From NCBI GenBank assembly GCA_013813945.1, contig JACCQV010000455.1:1-6652 (forward strand): DNA of 6,652 nt. The letters are read 5' to 3'. How positions within the stretch are numbered: the first letter of the stretch is position 1; every line of letters starts with the position of its first letter. Position numbers and translations under genes: made by a program. Source of the DNA: Deltaproteobacteria bacterium (GTDB lineage Bacteria > Myxococcota_A > Polyangia > Haliangiales > Haliangiaceae). Of the stretch, positions 6,429 through 6,652 are shown piece after piece. The notes below the pieces were generated by a model. The model was not told where the DNA came from. It saw nothing but the letters and a program-made list of their open reading frames with translations, and made no database searches.

Positions 6429-6606
6429 CCGCCTTTCCATTCGTGTGCGTCAGGTAGCAGGCGCGCACCTTCGGCAGATACGGGGCGAAGTACTTCGCGA
6501 CCTCCTGGGCCGTGAGCGCTCGATCCGGATCATCGGGATCTGCGACTGCGAGAGGTGGCGCAGAGAGCGAGGCGAACACGATGAGGACGAGCAGACGAGT
6601 CCACAT
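6249..6606 (-). pseudogene. Small exported monohaem c-type cytochrome, broken by a frameshift
   Basis: Two overlapping minus-strand frames each hold half of one plausible protein. The 5' half starts at ATG 6606 with a signal peptide (hydrophobic LLVLIVFASLSAPPLAVA, likely cut before DPDDPDR), then a short region ending THTNGKAVSAG. The 3' half contains a helical stretch (VTALTTHVNELARK) and the haem-attachment motif CAGCH in ELLSTCAGCHQLVRP, and stops at 6249. Removing one G from the GGGG run (plus-strand CCCC, 6418-6421) joins them into 118 residues with haem cysteines Cys103 and Cys106 and axial-ligand candidate His107. A signal peptide and a CxxCH motif belong together, because haem is attached in the periplasm, which supports one ancestral gene. 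The 3' half could start by itself at ATG 6440, but would then lack an export signal. Whether the extra base is a real mutation or a sequencing error is unknown. Its partner and electron-transfer role cannot be told. Confidence 0.62.
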
Positions 6607-6652
6607 GACCTGTCGCCAAGCATGATGCGGGCCCTCACGGTCTCCCCAGGAC

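Overview
This is a GC-rich window with dense coding on both strands. It reads like an environmental Gram-negative bacterium, perhaps a deltaproteobacterial or Myxococcota-type genome. That lineage is only an impression from base composition, abundant two-component proteins and a probable exported c-type cytochrome. No rRNA, tRNA, CRISPR array, transposase or integrase is visible.

Layout. Positions 48-1447 (minus strand) carry a DUF202/YidH-type membrane protein followed by an NhaA Na+/H+ antiporter that stops about 110 residues early. Positions 1548 to about 1985 (minus) encode a response-regulator receiver domain that looks like the C-terminal module of a hybrid histidine kinase. Directly head to head with it, from about 2009 to 3340 (plus), lies the last piece of another receiver domain fused to a coiled coil, a PAS domain and a histidine kinase. 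Both genes have lost their N-terminal parts at one junction near 1979-2010. Positions 3341-3452 hold a cluster of strong inverted repeats. Positions 3456-4307 (plus) encode a zinc-dependent alcohol dehydrogenase without its first ~85 residues. Positions 4404-5375 (plus) carry an intact CaCA-family Ca2+/Na+ antiporter. It is followed after 30 bp by a four-CBS protein with an excellent ribosome binding site, whose C-terminal ~70 residues look spurious. Positions 6249-6606 (minus) encode a small exported monohaem cytochrome c broken by a +1 frameshift in a run of four G.

How the genes fit together. The intact or nearly intact genes suggest ion homeostasis and envelope physiology: NhaA, the CaCA exchanger with its CBS partner, and DUF202. 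The middle of the window is sensory. The most notable property is the number of broken genes: NhaA loses its 3' end, both kinases and the dehydrogenase lose their 5' ends, the CBS gene appears to lack its native stop, and the cytochrome is frameshifted. This could be genuine decay and rearrangement, or assembly error in a draft or metagenomic contig. Sequence alone cannot separate these. I see no convincing new defence or mobile system; the rearrangement junctions and the structured spacer at 3334-3441 are the parts most worth checking.
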